Shown piece by piece: positions 1 through 8,316 of a stretch of 25,234 nt of DNA (positions within the stretch are counted from its first letter, which is position 1; the number at the start of each line of letters is the position of its first letter). The DNA lies in assembly GCA_963704815.1 (NCBI GenBank), contig CAVPHU010000008.1, positions 1 to 25,234 of the forward strand, read 5' to 3'. This DNA is from DATKWD01 sp963704815. Lineage in GTDB: Bacteria > Actinomycetota > Acidimicrobiia > Acidimicrobiales > Salinilacustritrichaceae. Below the pieces are notes generated by a model. It made no database searches. It worked only from the letters and a program-made list of their open reading frames with translations, and was not told the origin of the DNA. The position numbers and the translations under genes were made by a program.

Positions 1-741
1 GGATCTCAAGGGACAACCGGTCGCGGCGACGCGCGCCAAGACCGTTTCGCCGAGGGTGCAGCCCGCCTCGACGGCGAGGTGCTCGGCGACACCGAGGCCT
101 ACGGGAAGCATCTCTTCCTCCACTTCGACAGCGGTGATCTGCTGCACGTGCACCTCGGGCTGGTCGGGAAGTTCCGCCGACGCTCCCCCGCCGACGCACC
201 GTCCGACGCGCTCCGGGTCCGTCTTGCCTCCGACGACGCAGCGTGGGACCTCACCGGCGCCATGACCTGTGCGCTGGTCGATCCCGACCACCGCACCACC
301 GTCGTCGCGAAGCTCGGACCTGACCCGTTGCGTCGAGACGGCAAGGCCGGTCCTTTCATCGAGGCCGTGCAGTCCTCCAAGCGCCCCGTGGCCCTGCAAC
401 TCCTCGATCAATCGGTGATCGCCGGCATCGGCAACGTCTACCGAGCCGAGGCCCTCTTCCTCACCGGCATCCACCCCCAGATCCGTGGAGACCGCCTCGA
501 CGAAGCGCAGCTCGAGGACCTGTGGGCGCTGATGCAGGAGCTCCTCCGCGACGGCGTGAAGCGAAACCGCATCGTGACCCGACGCAAGGACGAGCTGCCG
601 AAGGGACGCATCACCCGGTCCGAGGCGCTCTACGCCTACAAGCGGGCGGGCCAACCGTGTCGGCGCTGCGGCACCGACATCGCTCGCACCGAGATCGCCA
701 ACCGCAAGGTCTGGTGGTGTCCTACCTGCCAACCCACCTGA
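1..741 (+). CDS. nei: Nei/Fpg-family DNA glycosylase, 5' end missing, frameshift near base 40
   Basis: Base-excision-repair glycosylase/AP lyase that would remove oxidised bases from DNA. Its start lies upstream of the window. The readable frame carries the family segments AYGKHLFLHF, HVHLGLVGKF, the helix-two-turn-helix core DQSVIAGIGNVYRAEAL, and a C-terminal zinc finger C-X2-C-X16-C-X2-C ending at the stop. The C-terminal YAYKRAGQPCRRCGT pattern is closer to actinobacterial Nei1 than to classical Fpg (MutM). The expected sequence GQPVAAT is in another frame at bases 13–35 and the rest (RQDRFAEGA onward) is in frame 1, so one base appears gained or lost at about 33–44. The N-terminal catalytic residue is not in the window. 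Nei against Fpg is a judgement from motifs. Confidence 0.85.
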   Translation, partial: GSQGTTGRGDARQDRFAEGAARLDGEVLGDTEAYGKHLFLHFDSGDLLHVHLGLVGKFRRRSPADAPSDALRVRLASDDAAWDLTGAMTCALVDPDHRTTVVAKLGPDPLRRDGKAGPFIEAVQSSKRPVALQLLDQSVIAGIGNVYRAEALFLTGIHPQIRGDRLDEAQLEDLWALMQELLRDGVKRNRIVTRRKDELPKGRITRSEALYAYKRAGQPCRRCGTDIARTEIANRKVWWCPTCQPT

Positions 742-763
742 CCCACCCGGGCATGATCTCGGT

Positions 764-890
764 GTGACGACCGTCGAGGATCTGCAGACGCCGGCGCTGG
801 TGGTCGATCGGGCTGCCCTTCGAGCAACCCGACGTGTCGGTCGGCGACCAGGTGATCGACGGGTGGCCGGTCGACCTCCGAGGCTGGTGA
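764..890 (+). pseudogene. Possible remnant of a D-threonine aldolase/D-serine dehydratase-like gene with a large internal deletion
   Basis: A GTG at 764 opens a frame reading TTVEDLQTPALVVDRAAL, which resembles the N-terminus of the alanine-racemase-fold D-threonine aldolase family (the TPALVVD strand before the PLP lysine). About 40 bases later another frame reads VGDQVIDGWPVDLRGW followed by a stop at 888–890, which resembles the usual C-terminus of the same family (…VVDxWPVxARG). The middle of about 300 residues, including the PLP lysine, is absent. I infer a deletion scar. The two pieces are short, so a chance resemblance is possible. It lies between nei and the convergent end of rdgB. 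Confidence 0.35.
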
Positions 891-926
891 CCCCCGATTC
901 GCTGCTGCTGATCGACCACTGGGCGG

Positions 927-1529
927 TCAATCAGCGGCAAGGAATCCGGGTGGGCCGCTTCGAAGTGTCGTCATGAGGTCGCTGAGGGCCCGTGCCCGGT
1001 GGCTTCGTTGCTGCTTGTCCTCGAGCGGCATCTCGGCGAAGGTTCGACGGTCACCGTCGGGAACGAAGATCGAGTCGTAACCGAACCCGTGCTCGCCGCG
1101 CCGAGTCTCGGCGATCGTGCCCTCGACGACCCCGTGGGCGACGATTTCGCCTCCGCCCGGCACCGACAGCACCAGCACCGTGCGGAACCGGGCCGAGCGA
1201 TCGGCCACCCCGGAGAGCTCGGAGAGCACCTTGGTCTTGTTCGCCTCGGCGTCCTCTGCCGGCCCGGCGTAGCGGGCGCTCAGCACTCCAGGTGCGCCGC
1301 CGAGGGCGTCGACCTCGAGGCCGGTGTCGTCGGCCAGCGTCGCCAGACCGGTCGCGTCGGCGATGGCCTCGGCCTTGAGTCGGGCGTTGCCCTCGAGGTC
1401 GGGCGCGTCCTCCACGACGTCGGGCAGGCCGGCAGGCCGATCGACGAGGTCGACCAGATCGCCGATGGCGTCGCGGATCTCGACGACCTTGCCCAGGTTG
1501 GTGGTCGACAAGACCACCTGCGGCTTCAC
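927..1529 (-). CDS. rdgB: XTP/dITP pyrophosphatase, RdgB/HAM1 family
   Basis: House-cleaning nucleotidase that hydrolyses non-canonical purine triphosphates (dITP, XTP) to monophosphates, keeping them out of DNA. The 200-residue length is normal. The N-terminal STTNLGKVVEI nucleotide-binding loop, LADDTGLEVDALGGAPGVLSARYAG, the GEHGFGYDSIFVPDG segment and the C-terminal SHRARAL motif are all present. It is the last gene of a three-gene minus-strand operon: its ATG overlaps the rph stop by four bases (ATGA), so the genes are translationally coupled. rph–rdgB adjacency is common in bacteria. No terminator with a T-run is evident after the stop. Confidence 0.95.
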   Translation of the reverse strand: MKPQVVLSTTNLGKVVEIRDAIGDLVDLVDRPAGLPDVVEDAPDLEGNARLKAEAIADATGLATLADDTGLEVDALGGAPGVLSARYAGPAEDAEANKTKVLSELSGVADRSARFRTVLVLSVPGGGEIVAHGVVEGTIAETRRGEHGFGYDSIFVPDGDRRTFAEMPLEDKQQRSHRARALSDLMTTLRSGPPGFLAAD

Positions 1530-2269
1530 CGGGCGGGTCGGGCCGGCGGGGCCTCGGCCACCACGGCCCGCTGCATGTCGAAGATCTGCTCGATGCCGCC
1601 GCGTGCGAGTTCGAGCAGCTCGTCGAGCTCGGCACGCGAGAACGGTGCACCTTCGGCCGTGCCCTGGACCTCGACGAACCCGCCCTCGGAGGTCATCACC
1701 ACGTTCATGTCGGTCTCGGCGCCGGCGTCTTCGACATACGGCAGGTCGAGCACGGGGACCCCACCCACGATGCCCACGCTGATCGCGCCACAGAGCGCGG
1801 TGAGCGGATGGGTGTCGATCTCACCCGCCATCACGAGCCGAGTGAGCGCATCGTGGAGGGCGACGTACCCGCCACAGATCGATGCAGTGCGGGTCCCGCC
1901 GTCGGCCTGGAGCACGTCGCAGTCGACGGTGACCTCGCGTTCGCCGAGGAGCTTCATGTCGCACACGGCTCGGAGCGATCGGCCGATGAGGCGTTGGATC
2001 TCCTGGGTCCGGCCCGAAGGCTTGCCCGCCTTCACCTCGCGCCTGATCCGCTCGGGCGACGAGCCGGGCAGCATCGAGTACTCGGCGGTCACCCAGCCGG
2101 TGCCCTTGCCCCGCATCCAACGGGGAACGTCGTCGTCGATCGACACCGTGCACAGCACCTTGGTCTCGCCGAAGCTCACGAGGCAGCTGCCAGGCGTCAT
2201 GCTCGTGTAGTCGCGCTCGAAGCTCGCAGGGCGCAATTCGTCGTTGGTTCGTCCGTCTGGTCGTGTCAT
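1526..2269 (-). CDS. rph: Ribonuclease PH
   Basis: Phosphorolytic 3'-to-5' exoribonuclease that trims tRNA 3' ends. The protein (247 residues) begins RPDGRTNDELRP, the family signature, and contains GETKVLCTVS, GKGTGWVTAEYSMLP, RRE/GKPSGRTQEIQRLIGRSLR (phosphate-binding and tRNA-contacting region), DVLQADGGTRTASI and the late DLPYVEDAGAETDMNVVM segment. The ATG overlaps the murI stop by four bases and the stop overlaps the rdgB start by four bases, so this is the middle gene of a tightly coupled operon. Confidence 0.96.
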   Translation of the reverse strand: MTRPDGRTNDELRPASFERDYTSMTPGSCLVSFGETKVLCTVSIDDDVPRWMRGKGTGWVTAEYSMLPGSSPERIRREVKAGKPSGRTQEIQRLIGRSLRAVCDMKLLGEREVTVDCDVLQADGGTRTASICGGYVALHDALTRLVMAGEIDTHPLTALCGAISVGIVGGVPVLDLPYVEDAGAETDMNVVMTSEGGFVEVQGTAEGAPFSRAELDELLELARGGIEQIFDMQRAVVAEAPPARPAR

Positions 2270-3091
2270 CGTCCGCCATCCTGCACGAGTCCGTCCCAGG
2301 ACACCGATTCGACGTGGTCGAGCTCGGGGCCGAGCAAGCGGCGCCCGAGCCGTTGGAACCAGTCGACGTCACCCGAGCTGATCCAGCGATGCCGGCCCAC
2401 CCGATCGGCCGCCGCCAGTGGAGAATCGAGCAGGGTGCGTCGGACCTCGAAGGCGGTTTCGTCGGCCGAGCTGACCAACACGACGTCGCGGCCCATCACG
2501 TCGCCGATGGTTCGAGCGAGGAAGGGGTAGTGGGTGCACCCGAGCAGCAAGGCATCGACCTTGGCCTCGACGACCGGCGCCAGCAGACGCTCGGCCAGCA
2601 CATGGACCTGGTCGGACCGCGCCTCGCCCTTCTCGACGAACTCGACGAATCCGGGGCAGGCCGCGCAGGTGAGCTCGGCATCAGGAGTGAGCTCGGCAAC
2701 CGACCGCTGATAGGCGCCGCTGGCGACGGTGCCCACCGTGCCGATCACCCCGACGCGTCCGGACTGGCTTGCGTCGAAGAGGCTGCGAACCCCTGGCTCG
2801 ATCACTCCGATGACCGGGATGTCGAAGGCCTCGCGAGAGCGACTCACCGGCCGCAGCCGTCGCCGTGTTGCAGGCGACGACGAGCATCTTCACGTCGTGC
2901 TCGACCACCAGCCACTCGGCGATCTGGTGCGCGCAGGCGCGGACGTCGTCGAGATCGCGCGAGCCGTACGGGTAGCGAGCGGTGTCGCCGACGTAGACGA
3001 CGTCCTCGTGCGGGAGGAGATCGATGACGGCCCGGGCAACGGTCAGTCCGCCGAAACCGCTGTCGAACATCCCGATGGGGCGATCGGACAC
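2266..3091 (-). CDS. murI: Glutamate racemase, apparent single-base frameshift near 2833–2857
   Basis: Converts L-glutamate to D-glutamate for peptidoglycan. The first frame starts RPIGMFDSGFGGLTVARAV (catalytic Asp10) and runs to VVACNTATAAA with the first catalytic cysteine. The remainder (EAFDIPVIGVIEPG, then LLLGCTHYPFL with the second catalytic cysteine, and the C-terminal region) is in another frame. Both halves are intact and join without loss, so one inserted or deleted base lies in 2833–2857. D-glutamate supply is normally essential, so I read this as a sequence error, not a pseudogene. First gene of the murI–rph–rdgB operon. It is divergent from the aldo/keto reductase with about 70 bp between starts. 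Confidence 0.92.
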
Positions 3092-3161
3092 GGCCGAACT
3101 CTACGACTCACCCGCCTTGCACCGACGACGATCGACGAGCGAACTGTTAGAAACCCAACCC

Positions 3162-4067
3162 ATGTCGCTCATCGACTCCACGACTCGCTCGCTCGGCCCG
3201 GGTACCGAGTGCGGGCCGTTGGGGTTCGGGCTCTGGCGTTTCACCCACGCCGATGTCGGACGGGCCACTGACGTGCTCGAGGCGGCCCTCGATGCCGGAC
3301 TCACGCTGATCGATGCCGCCGACGTGTACGGGTTCGACTGGGGCGGCGACGGGTTCGGCGCCGTGGAGGCCCTGCTCGGCCGGGTGCTGGCGGGTCGAAG
3401 CGACCTCCGGGAACGAATGGTGCTTGCGAGCAAAGGGGGCATCGCACCGCCGATTCCCTACGACTCCTCGGCCACCCACCTCCGCTCGGCGGTGGAGGCC
3501 TCGCTCGAACGCCTCGGCGTCGACACCATCGACCTCTATCAGCTGCACCGGCCCGACCTGTTGACCCACCCGAGCGAGGTGGCCGAGACCCTCGTCGCCC
3601 TTCAGGACGAGGGCAAGATCGGATTGATCGGTATCTCGAACTTCACTCCTTCTCAGCATCGGGCACTGGCCCTCCACCTCGGCGCCGACCACCCCATCGC
3701 GACCACACAACCCGAGTACTCGGCCAGCCACCTCGACCCGCTGTGGGACGGCACCTTCGATCTGTGCATGGAGGAGGGCGTGGTTCCGATCGTGTGGAGC
3801 CCACTCGCCGGCGGGTCGCTGGCCACCGGCCAGGGAGTCTCGTCTGAGCTGCGCAACGTGCTCGATCGTCTGGCCGAGCGCGAGGGCGTTGACCGGGCGA
3901 CGCTGGCGGTGGCCTTCACCCTGGCCCATCCGTCGCGGCCGATTGCCCTGATCGGTACCCAGACCCCCGAGCGCATCGTCTCGCTCACGCGAGCCACTGC
4001 GGTCTCACTCGACCGCAACGACGTCTACGAACTCATCGAGGCGAGCCAGGGCGAACCGCTCCCCTAG
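3162..4067 (+). CDS. Aldo/keto reductase
   Basis: NAD(P)H-dependent oxidoreductase with a TIM-barrel fold; the substrate cannot be told from sequence. The 301-residue reading from ATG 3162 holds the catalytic tetrad of the family: Asp51 and Tyr56 (DAADVYG), Lys91 (LASKGG) and His129 (QLHRPD), followed by IGLIGISNF and a C-terminal nucleotide-binding part with PIALIGTQTPERI. The frame is open further upstream, but homology begins at LGFGLWRF, so ATG 3162 is preferred. It is a single gene, divergent from murI and convergent with the following GNAT. Confidence 0.9.
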   Translation: MSLIDSTTRSLGPGTECGPLGFGLWRFTHADVGRATDVLEAALDAGLTLIDAADVYGFDWGGDGFGAVEALLGRVLAGRSDLRERMVLASKGGIAPPIPYDSSATHLRSAVEASLERLGVDTIDLYQLHRPDLLTHPSEVAETLVALQDEGKIGLIGISNFTPSQHRALALHLGADHPIATTQPEYSASHLDPLWDGTFDLCMEEGVVPIVWSPLAGGSLATGQGVSSELRNVLDRLAEREGVDRATLAVAFTLAHPSRPIALIGTQTPERIVSLTRATAVSLDRNDVYELIEASQGEPLP

Positions 4068-4155
4068 GGCCCCTGATCAGCTGGTGACCCACTCGCTGGC
4101 GTCGGCCTCTCCTCACGTCGGATGGAGTTCGAACCCACCCAAGACGCGACGCCGG

Positions 4156-4790
4156 TCAGTTCGGCTCCCGAAGCATCGCCCAGATCTCGACCCCACCAAG
4201 GTCCAGGTGGTCGGTGACCGCGAACCCGAGGCGTTCGTAGAAGCGAACGTTCTCCTCCCTCGACGTCTCGAGACGCACCGGGAGACGCGTGCGCTGCGCC
4301 TCCCGCAGTCCTGGCGCGATGACCGCTGCGCCCAGACCCTGACGCTGTGACCCGGTCCGGACGCCCACGACGCCGAGGCTCACGTGCGGGAAGTCGGGCA
4401 CGAGGCCTGCGCTGGCCGCCTGTGCCTCGATCGACTGCTCCAGGCGATCGCCGGTGAAGTCGATGCTCCTCCTGTTCAGTTCGGCGACGACCGACTCAGG
4501 CGCAGGCGCCCGGCTGTCGGTGAACGCGGCAGCCGCCACCGCCTCGCCGCCCACTTCGGCAACCCAGACCTCGCCATGGTCGAACCCGATCAATTCGAGG
4601 ACGAGCCGCTGAAGTCCGAGGAGACGCGACGAACACGGTCGTCGGCGGCCACGGTCCATCGCGTCCACGGGGAGTCGGCGAACGCTTCTGCGAGCACATC
4701 GGCGACCACGTCGATCTCGTCGGGTCGAGCTCGGCGAACCTCGATGGGCTCGCTCGCCGACAGACGATCAGATCGAGACATCCTCCGCAT
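4156..4790 (-). CDS. GNAT-family N-acetyltransferase, frameshift near 4627–4640
   Basis: Predicted acetyl-CoA-dependent acetyltransferase of unknown substrate. The N-terminal part (IEVRRARPDEIDVVADVLAE through WTRWTVAADDRVRR) and the rest (LQRLVLELIGFDHGEVWVAE to the stop) are in different frames with no missing residues, pointing to a one-base indel around 4627–4640. Motif A of the fold is visible as VGVRTGSQRQGLGAAVI (the acetyl-CoA pyrophosphate loop Q/R-x-x-G-x-G/A), followed by ETSREENVRFYERLGFAV, the usual motif B. ATG at 4790 or 4781 could be the start. Divergent from the NTF2-like gene. Confidence 0.8.
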
Positions 4791-4817
4791 TGAACTGGCC
4801 CGTGCGACAATTCACCA

Positions 4818-5255
4818 ATGGCCGACACCGATCCGATCCACACGTGCATGCACCGCTGGCATCAGCACCTGAGGGGTGAACTCCCCGGTGGCCTCGATGC
4901 GCTTCTCCACGACGATTGCGTGTTCTTGTCGCCGATCGTCTTCACCCCCCAGGAGGGCAAGGAGATCACCAAGCTCTACCTCGGAGCGGCCGGCAACACC
5001 CTCGGCGGCGACGAGCCGAGCGGCGACGAGGGTGGCGGCGGGACCTTCGGGTACGCGAAGCAGATCCTGCAGGGCAACCACGCCATGCTCGAATTCGAGA
5101 CGTCGATCGAAGGCAAATACATCAACGGCGTCGACATCATCACGTGCGACGACGACGCCATGATCACCGAGTTCAAGGTGATGATCCGGCCGCTCCAGGC
5201 CGTCAACCTGGTGCATCAGCAGATGAAGGCCATGCTCGAGAAGATGGCGCCGTAG
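4818..5255 (+). CDS. NTF2-like (SnoaL-type) fold protein
   Basis: A 145-residue protein with the layout of the nuclear transport factor 2-like superfamily: an early helix WHQHL, DALLHDDCVFLSPIV, a sheet-rich middle, and VDIITCDDDAMITEFKVMIRPLQAVNLVHQQM, where the last part is the usual closing strand and helix. Members are enzymes (hydratases, isomerases) or ligand-binding proteins, and nothing here fixes the function. The upstream GACAAT at 4806–4811 sits six bases before the ATG and could be a -10 box driving a leaderless message, but no good -35 is seen. Confidence 0.75.
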   Translation: MADTDPIHTCMHRWHQHLRGELPGGLDALLHDDCVFLSPIVFTPQEGKEITKLYLGAAGNTLGGDEPSGDEGGGGTFGYAKQILQGNHAMLEFETSIEGKYINGVDIITCDDDAMITEFKVMIRPLQAVNLVHQQMKAMLEKMAP

Positions 5256-5279
5256 CGGGCTCGCTCGTCCGAGCCCGAG

Positions 5280-5924
5280 CTAGATCAGGCCCAACAGCAC
5301 GTCGAGGTCGGCGACGGTCTTGGCACCGTCGCCGTCGACCAACAAGGACCGGATCCCCAGCGCTTGCGCCGCAGCAACGTTCCCTTCGTGGTCGTCCAGG
5401 AAGATGACCTGCTCGGCCGCGAGACCGCCGACGATGAGGGCGTGTTCGAAGATGGCGGGGTCGGGTTTGCGCATGCCCACCTCGCTGCTGTCGACGACGA
5501 AGTCGAACAACTCGTCGACCGGCAGCATGGCACGCCAGTGATCCCTGAACTCGACGATGTTGTTGGTGATGATGCCCGTCGCCAACCCTGAGGCGCGGAT
5601 GCGTCCGACGTAGTCGACGAGTTCTTCACGCAGGCCTCCGCCGTTCCCGCTCATGGCCGTGAACACGTCCCAGATGTCCACCTCGAGGTCCTGCTCTCGG
5701 CCGAGCGCCAGGATCCGTTCCCGGGCCTCCTCCAAGGTGATCTCGCCCCGCTCCACCTGGTGCCAAGGATGGTCGCCGTCGACGGAGTAGCCGCCGAAGA
5801 CGATGTCGGTGACCTGCTCGTCTGCTGCGCCGAGTCGCTCCGCATAGGCGCTGACGGCATGGAACGGCGAGTCGGTGAAGACCCCGCCGAAGTCGAACAG
5901 CACGGCCTCGAGTCCTGTGAGCAT
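5280..5924 (-). CDS. HAD-superfamily hydrolase (subfamily IA)
   Basis: Predicted phosphatase or dehalogenase-like hydrolase of 214 residues. Motif I is VLFDFGGVFTD with nucleophile Asp11. The usual second Asp is Gly13, as in the HAD-IA variant related to the N-terminal phosphatase domain of epoxide hydrolases. Motif II is GIITNN, motif III the lysine of RKPDPAIFEHAL, and motif IV IFLDDHEGNVAAA. A longer open frame runs upstream to 6113, but homology begins at ATG 5924 (MLTGLEAVLFD). Substrate unknown. The stop nearly abuts the convergent NTF2-like gene. Confidence 0.88.
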   Translation of the reverse strand: MLTGLEAVLFDFGGVFTDSPFHAVSAYAERLGAADEQVTDIVFGGYSVDGDHPWHQVERGEITLEEARERILALGREQDLEVDIWDVFTAMSGNGGGLREELVDYVGRIRASGLATGIITNNIVEFRDHWRAMLPVDELFDFVVDSSEVGMRKPDPAIFEHALIVGGLAAEQVIFLDDHEGNVAAAQALGIRSLLVDGDGAKTVADLDVLLGLI

Positions 5925-6082
5925 CCCTGCGTGTCTAGTGCGAGGCGGCGAATCGACTCGTAGTCGGCCCTGGTGACGCTTCGATCTCCGACGTTCGATC
6001 AGCAGCGCCTTTCCTGAGGTCACGTGGCGTCCGCTGAGCTCATCGACATCTAGGTTCTGCCCAACCCAGGAAACGAGGAACC

Positions 6083-6803
6083 GTGCCGAACACCACCATG
6101 TCCGAATCCACATCGGTGACCGTCGACGATGTCGAGTTGGCCGTGCCGCTTCAAGTGCAGGCCGCGACCTCCATCGTCGCGTCCTATCGGGTCGACCCGC
6201 GGATCAGCCAGGAGACCATCAGCGAATCAGGATTTCGTGTGCTTGTGGGCGACGACGGCCTCGCCGGACTCTCGGTCGTTGGCGTGTCGTACCTGCAATC
6301 CGACTTCGGGAGGTACAACGAAGTCGGCATCGTCTTCGACGTGGAGACGATCGGCGCAGAGGACGAGCGCGACCTTCATCCAGTGGCTGCCGGTGACCGG
6401 CGCATTCAGCTGTGCGGTGGGTCGAGAGGTGTGGGGGTTCCCCAAGTGGGTGACCGATCTTCGCTACACGATCTACGGCGAAGAGGCCCAGGTCGAGTGG
6501 TTCGAGGACGATGGGCTCGTCCTGAGGCTCCGCCTCGGGGCCGGCGGCCAAGACGTCGGCGACGCCGACCTGCCCGTTTCGTCCTACACGGTCGGCCCCG
6601 ACGGCCCCCAGTGCACGCAGACCGAGATGCGCAATTCCGGCGTCCTGCTCGGCGCACCTGCCGAACTCGAAGTCGGGCCGTCGAAACACCCAGCCGCCCA
6701 AGCGCTGAGAGATCTCGAGGTCGCGGAGATCGAACCCGCCCTCACGACGGGCGTGAGCCATTCGAGCAGCTCGTGGGGCCTCGCCCAACCTCTCCCGTCG
6801 TAG
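6083..6803 (+). CDS. Acetoacetate decarboxylase-like (ADC superfamily) protein, frameshift near 6361–6375
   Basis: About 239 residues once the frame is repaired. The first frame contains YNEVGIVFDVE and the second continues ATFIQWLPVTGAFSCAVGREVWGFPKWV. The lysine in GFPK corresponds to the Schiff-base region of the superfamily. The join near 6361–6375 needs one base inserted or removed. Members decarboxylate acetoacetate or act as aldolases/dehydratases on 2-oxo acids, and many are uncharacterised. The start is GTG 6083, preceded by GAGGA at 6075–6079, or ATG 6098. Divergent from the HAD gene across 158 bp in which I see no further gene. Confidence 0.78.
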
Positions 6804-6871
6804 GGTTCATCCTGGTCGAGGCACGTCGACTCAGAGCGAAGGACTGACGGGTTCGCGATCGGCCGAGTCGC

Positions 6872-7837
6872 TCAGAAGTAGATGATCTTCTCGGCTCGTT
6901 CGACGACGTCGTCGAGGTCGTCGGTCCAGGCGCCGGTGCTGAGGTACTTCCAGCCGTTGTCGCAGACGATGAACACGATCGTGGCCTCGGTGTCGGGCTC
7001 CTTGTCGGCCAACTCGGCGGCGACCTTCGCTGCTCCGGCCATGGCGGCCCCGGCCGAGATGCCCGAGAACACGCCGACCGAGCTCAGCTTGCGGGTCCAC
7101 TCGATGGACTCGCGCGGCCGCACGATGCGCTTGCGGTCGAGGATGTCCATGCCGCCCCACTTGTCGAACACGGGCGGGATGTAGCCCTCGTCCAGGTTGC
7201 GGAGCCCCTCGACGCGCTCGCCGAGCGGCGGCTCGATGGCCACGACCTTGATGTCGGGATTCTGTTCCTTCAGATAGCGACCGACCCCCATGAGCGTGCC
7301 GCTGGTGCCGAGACCGGCCACGAAGTGGGTGATCTCGGGGACGTCGGCCCAGATCTCGGGGCCGGTGGTCTCGTAGTGCGAGCGCGGGTTGGCGTCGTTG
7401 GCGTATTGGTAGAGGAACACCCACTCGGGGTGGTCGTCGGCGAGCTGCTGGGCCCGCTTCACCGCACCGTTGGACCCTTCAGCGCCCGGCGACAGGATGA
7501 TCTCGGCACCGAACACCTCGAGCAGCTGGCGTCGTTCGATCGACACGTTCTCGGGCAGGACGATCTTGATCTTGTAGCCCCGCATCTGCGCGATCATCGC
7601 CAGGGCGATGCCGGTGTTGCCCGAGCTGGGCTCGATGAGGGTGGCCCCGGGTCGCAGCGTGCCGTCGGCCTCGGCCTCGAGGATCATCGCCTTGGCGATG
7701 CGGTCCTTGACCGAGCCGGCCGGGTTCTGGCCCTCGAGCTTGCCGAGGATCCGGACCTTGGGGTTCGGGCTGAGCCGCGACACGTCGACCATCGGCGTGT
7801 TGCCGATCAAGTCGAGGATTGATTCGTGGATGACCAC
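6872..7837 (-). CDS. cysM: Cysteine synthase, CysM-type (possibly O-phosphoserine sulfhydrylase)
   Basis: PLP enzyme that makes L-cysteine from an activated serine. The PLP lysine is in PAGSVKDR (Lys44) and the phosphate loop is EPSSGNTGIALAM. Segments SIERRQLLE, YQYANDAN, PEITHFVAGLGTSGTLMG, LRNLDEG and NGWKYLSTGAW closely follow the mycobacterial CysM pattern, whose enzyme uses O-phosphoserine and the CysO thiocarboxylate. Length 321 residues from GTG 7837; the open frame continues upstream without homology. GGAAGG lies about 12 bases before the GTG. It is downstream of, and probably co-transcribed with, the JAMM peptidase. The donor and acceptor assignment is inferred. Confidence 0.93.
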   Translation of the reverse strand: MVIHESILDLIGNTPMVDVSRLSPNPKVRILGKLEGQNPAGSVKDRIAKAMILEAEADGTLRPGATLIEPSSGNTGIALAMIAQMRGYKIKIVLPENVSIERRQLLEVFGAEIILSPGAEGSNGAVKRAQQLADDHPEWVFLYQYANDANPRSHYETTGPEIWADVPEITHFVAGLGTSGTLMGVGRYLKEQNPDIKVVAIEPPLGERVEGLRNLDEGYIPPVFDKWGGMDILDRKRIVRPRESIEWTRKLSSVGVFSGISAGAAMAGAAKVAAELADKEPDTEATIVFIVCDNGWKYLSTGAWTDDLDDVVERAEKIIYF

Positions 7838-7883
7838 GGTCTCGCTGAACCTTCCGGGAATGTCGACTGAACCGATCGGGATT

Positions 7884-8291
7884 CTACGTGCCCGAGAGAA
7901 CAATCGGCTCCTCGGCAATGTTCCCGTCGACGATCCGGTAGCTGCGGAGCACCGGCTCGGTGTCCCGCAGCGAGACGATGAGGTAGTGCCAGGCGGGGTC
8001 CGGAGCCTGACCGACGTCGGTCGGTGAGGGGTACGCATCGGTGTGGGTGTGGCTGTGCACGACGCCGTTGATCTCGAGGTCGGCGTCGTCGGCGAGCCGG
8101 TCGACCCGGAGGAAGTCCTTGCCGGCGATCTCGTACAGCTTCGAGCTCTTCGCCGCGTTCTCACAGGGATGGAAGCTCGTGACCACCGCAAGGCCCGGGG
8201 GCCCGATGGTCAGTCCACACGCTTCGTCGGGCATCCCGTCGTAGGCGGCGCCGATCATCGAGGCGTAGGCGGTGCGAGCAACCCGGAGCAT
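7884..8291 (-). CDS. mec: JAMM/Mov34 metallopeptidase, Mec-like (CysO–cysteine hydrolase type)
   Basis: A 135-residue single-domain JAMM protein. The full zinc motif is present: Glu23 (DEACGL), His79 and His81 in VVHSHTH, then seven residues, Ser89 and Asp92 (SPTD). In mycobacteria Mec cleaves cysteine off the CysO carrier after CysM has loaded it, and mec, cysO and cysM are adjacent. Here mec is followed 46 bp later by cysM with no cysO between. ATG 8291 (MLRVARTAY) is chosen because family homology starts there; the frame is open to 8372. Probably in one transcript with the carboxypeptidase gene upstream. Confidence 0.82.
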   Translation of the reverse strand: MLRVARTAYASMIGAAYDGMPDEACGLTIGPPGLAVVTSFHPCENAAKSSKLYEIAGKDFLRVDRLADDADLEINGVVHSHTHTDAYPSPTDVGQAPDPAWHYLIVSLRDTEPVLRSYRIVDGNIAEEPIVLSGT

Positions 8292-8316
8292 GGTGGCCGA
8301 GGCTACCGACCCCAGC

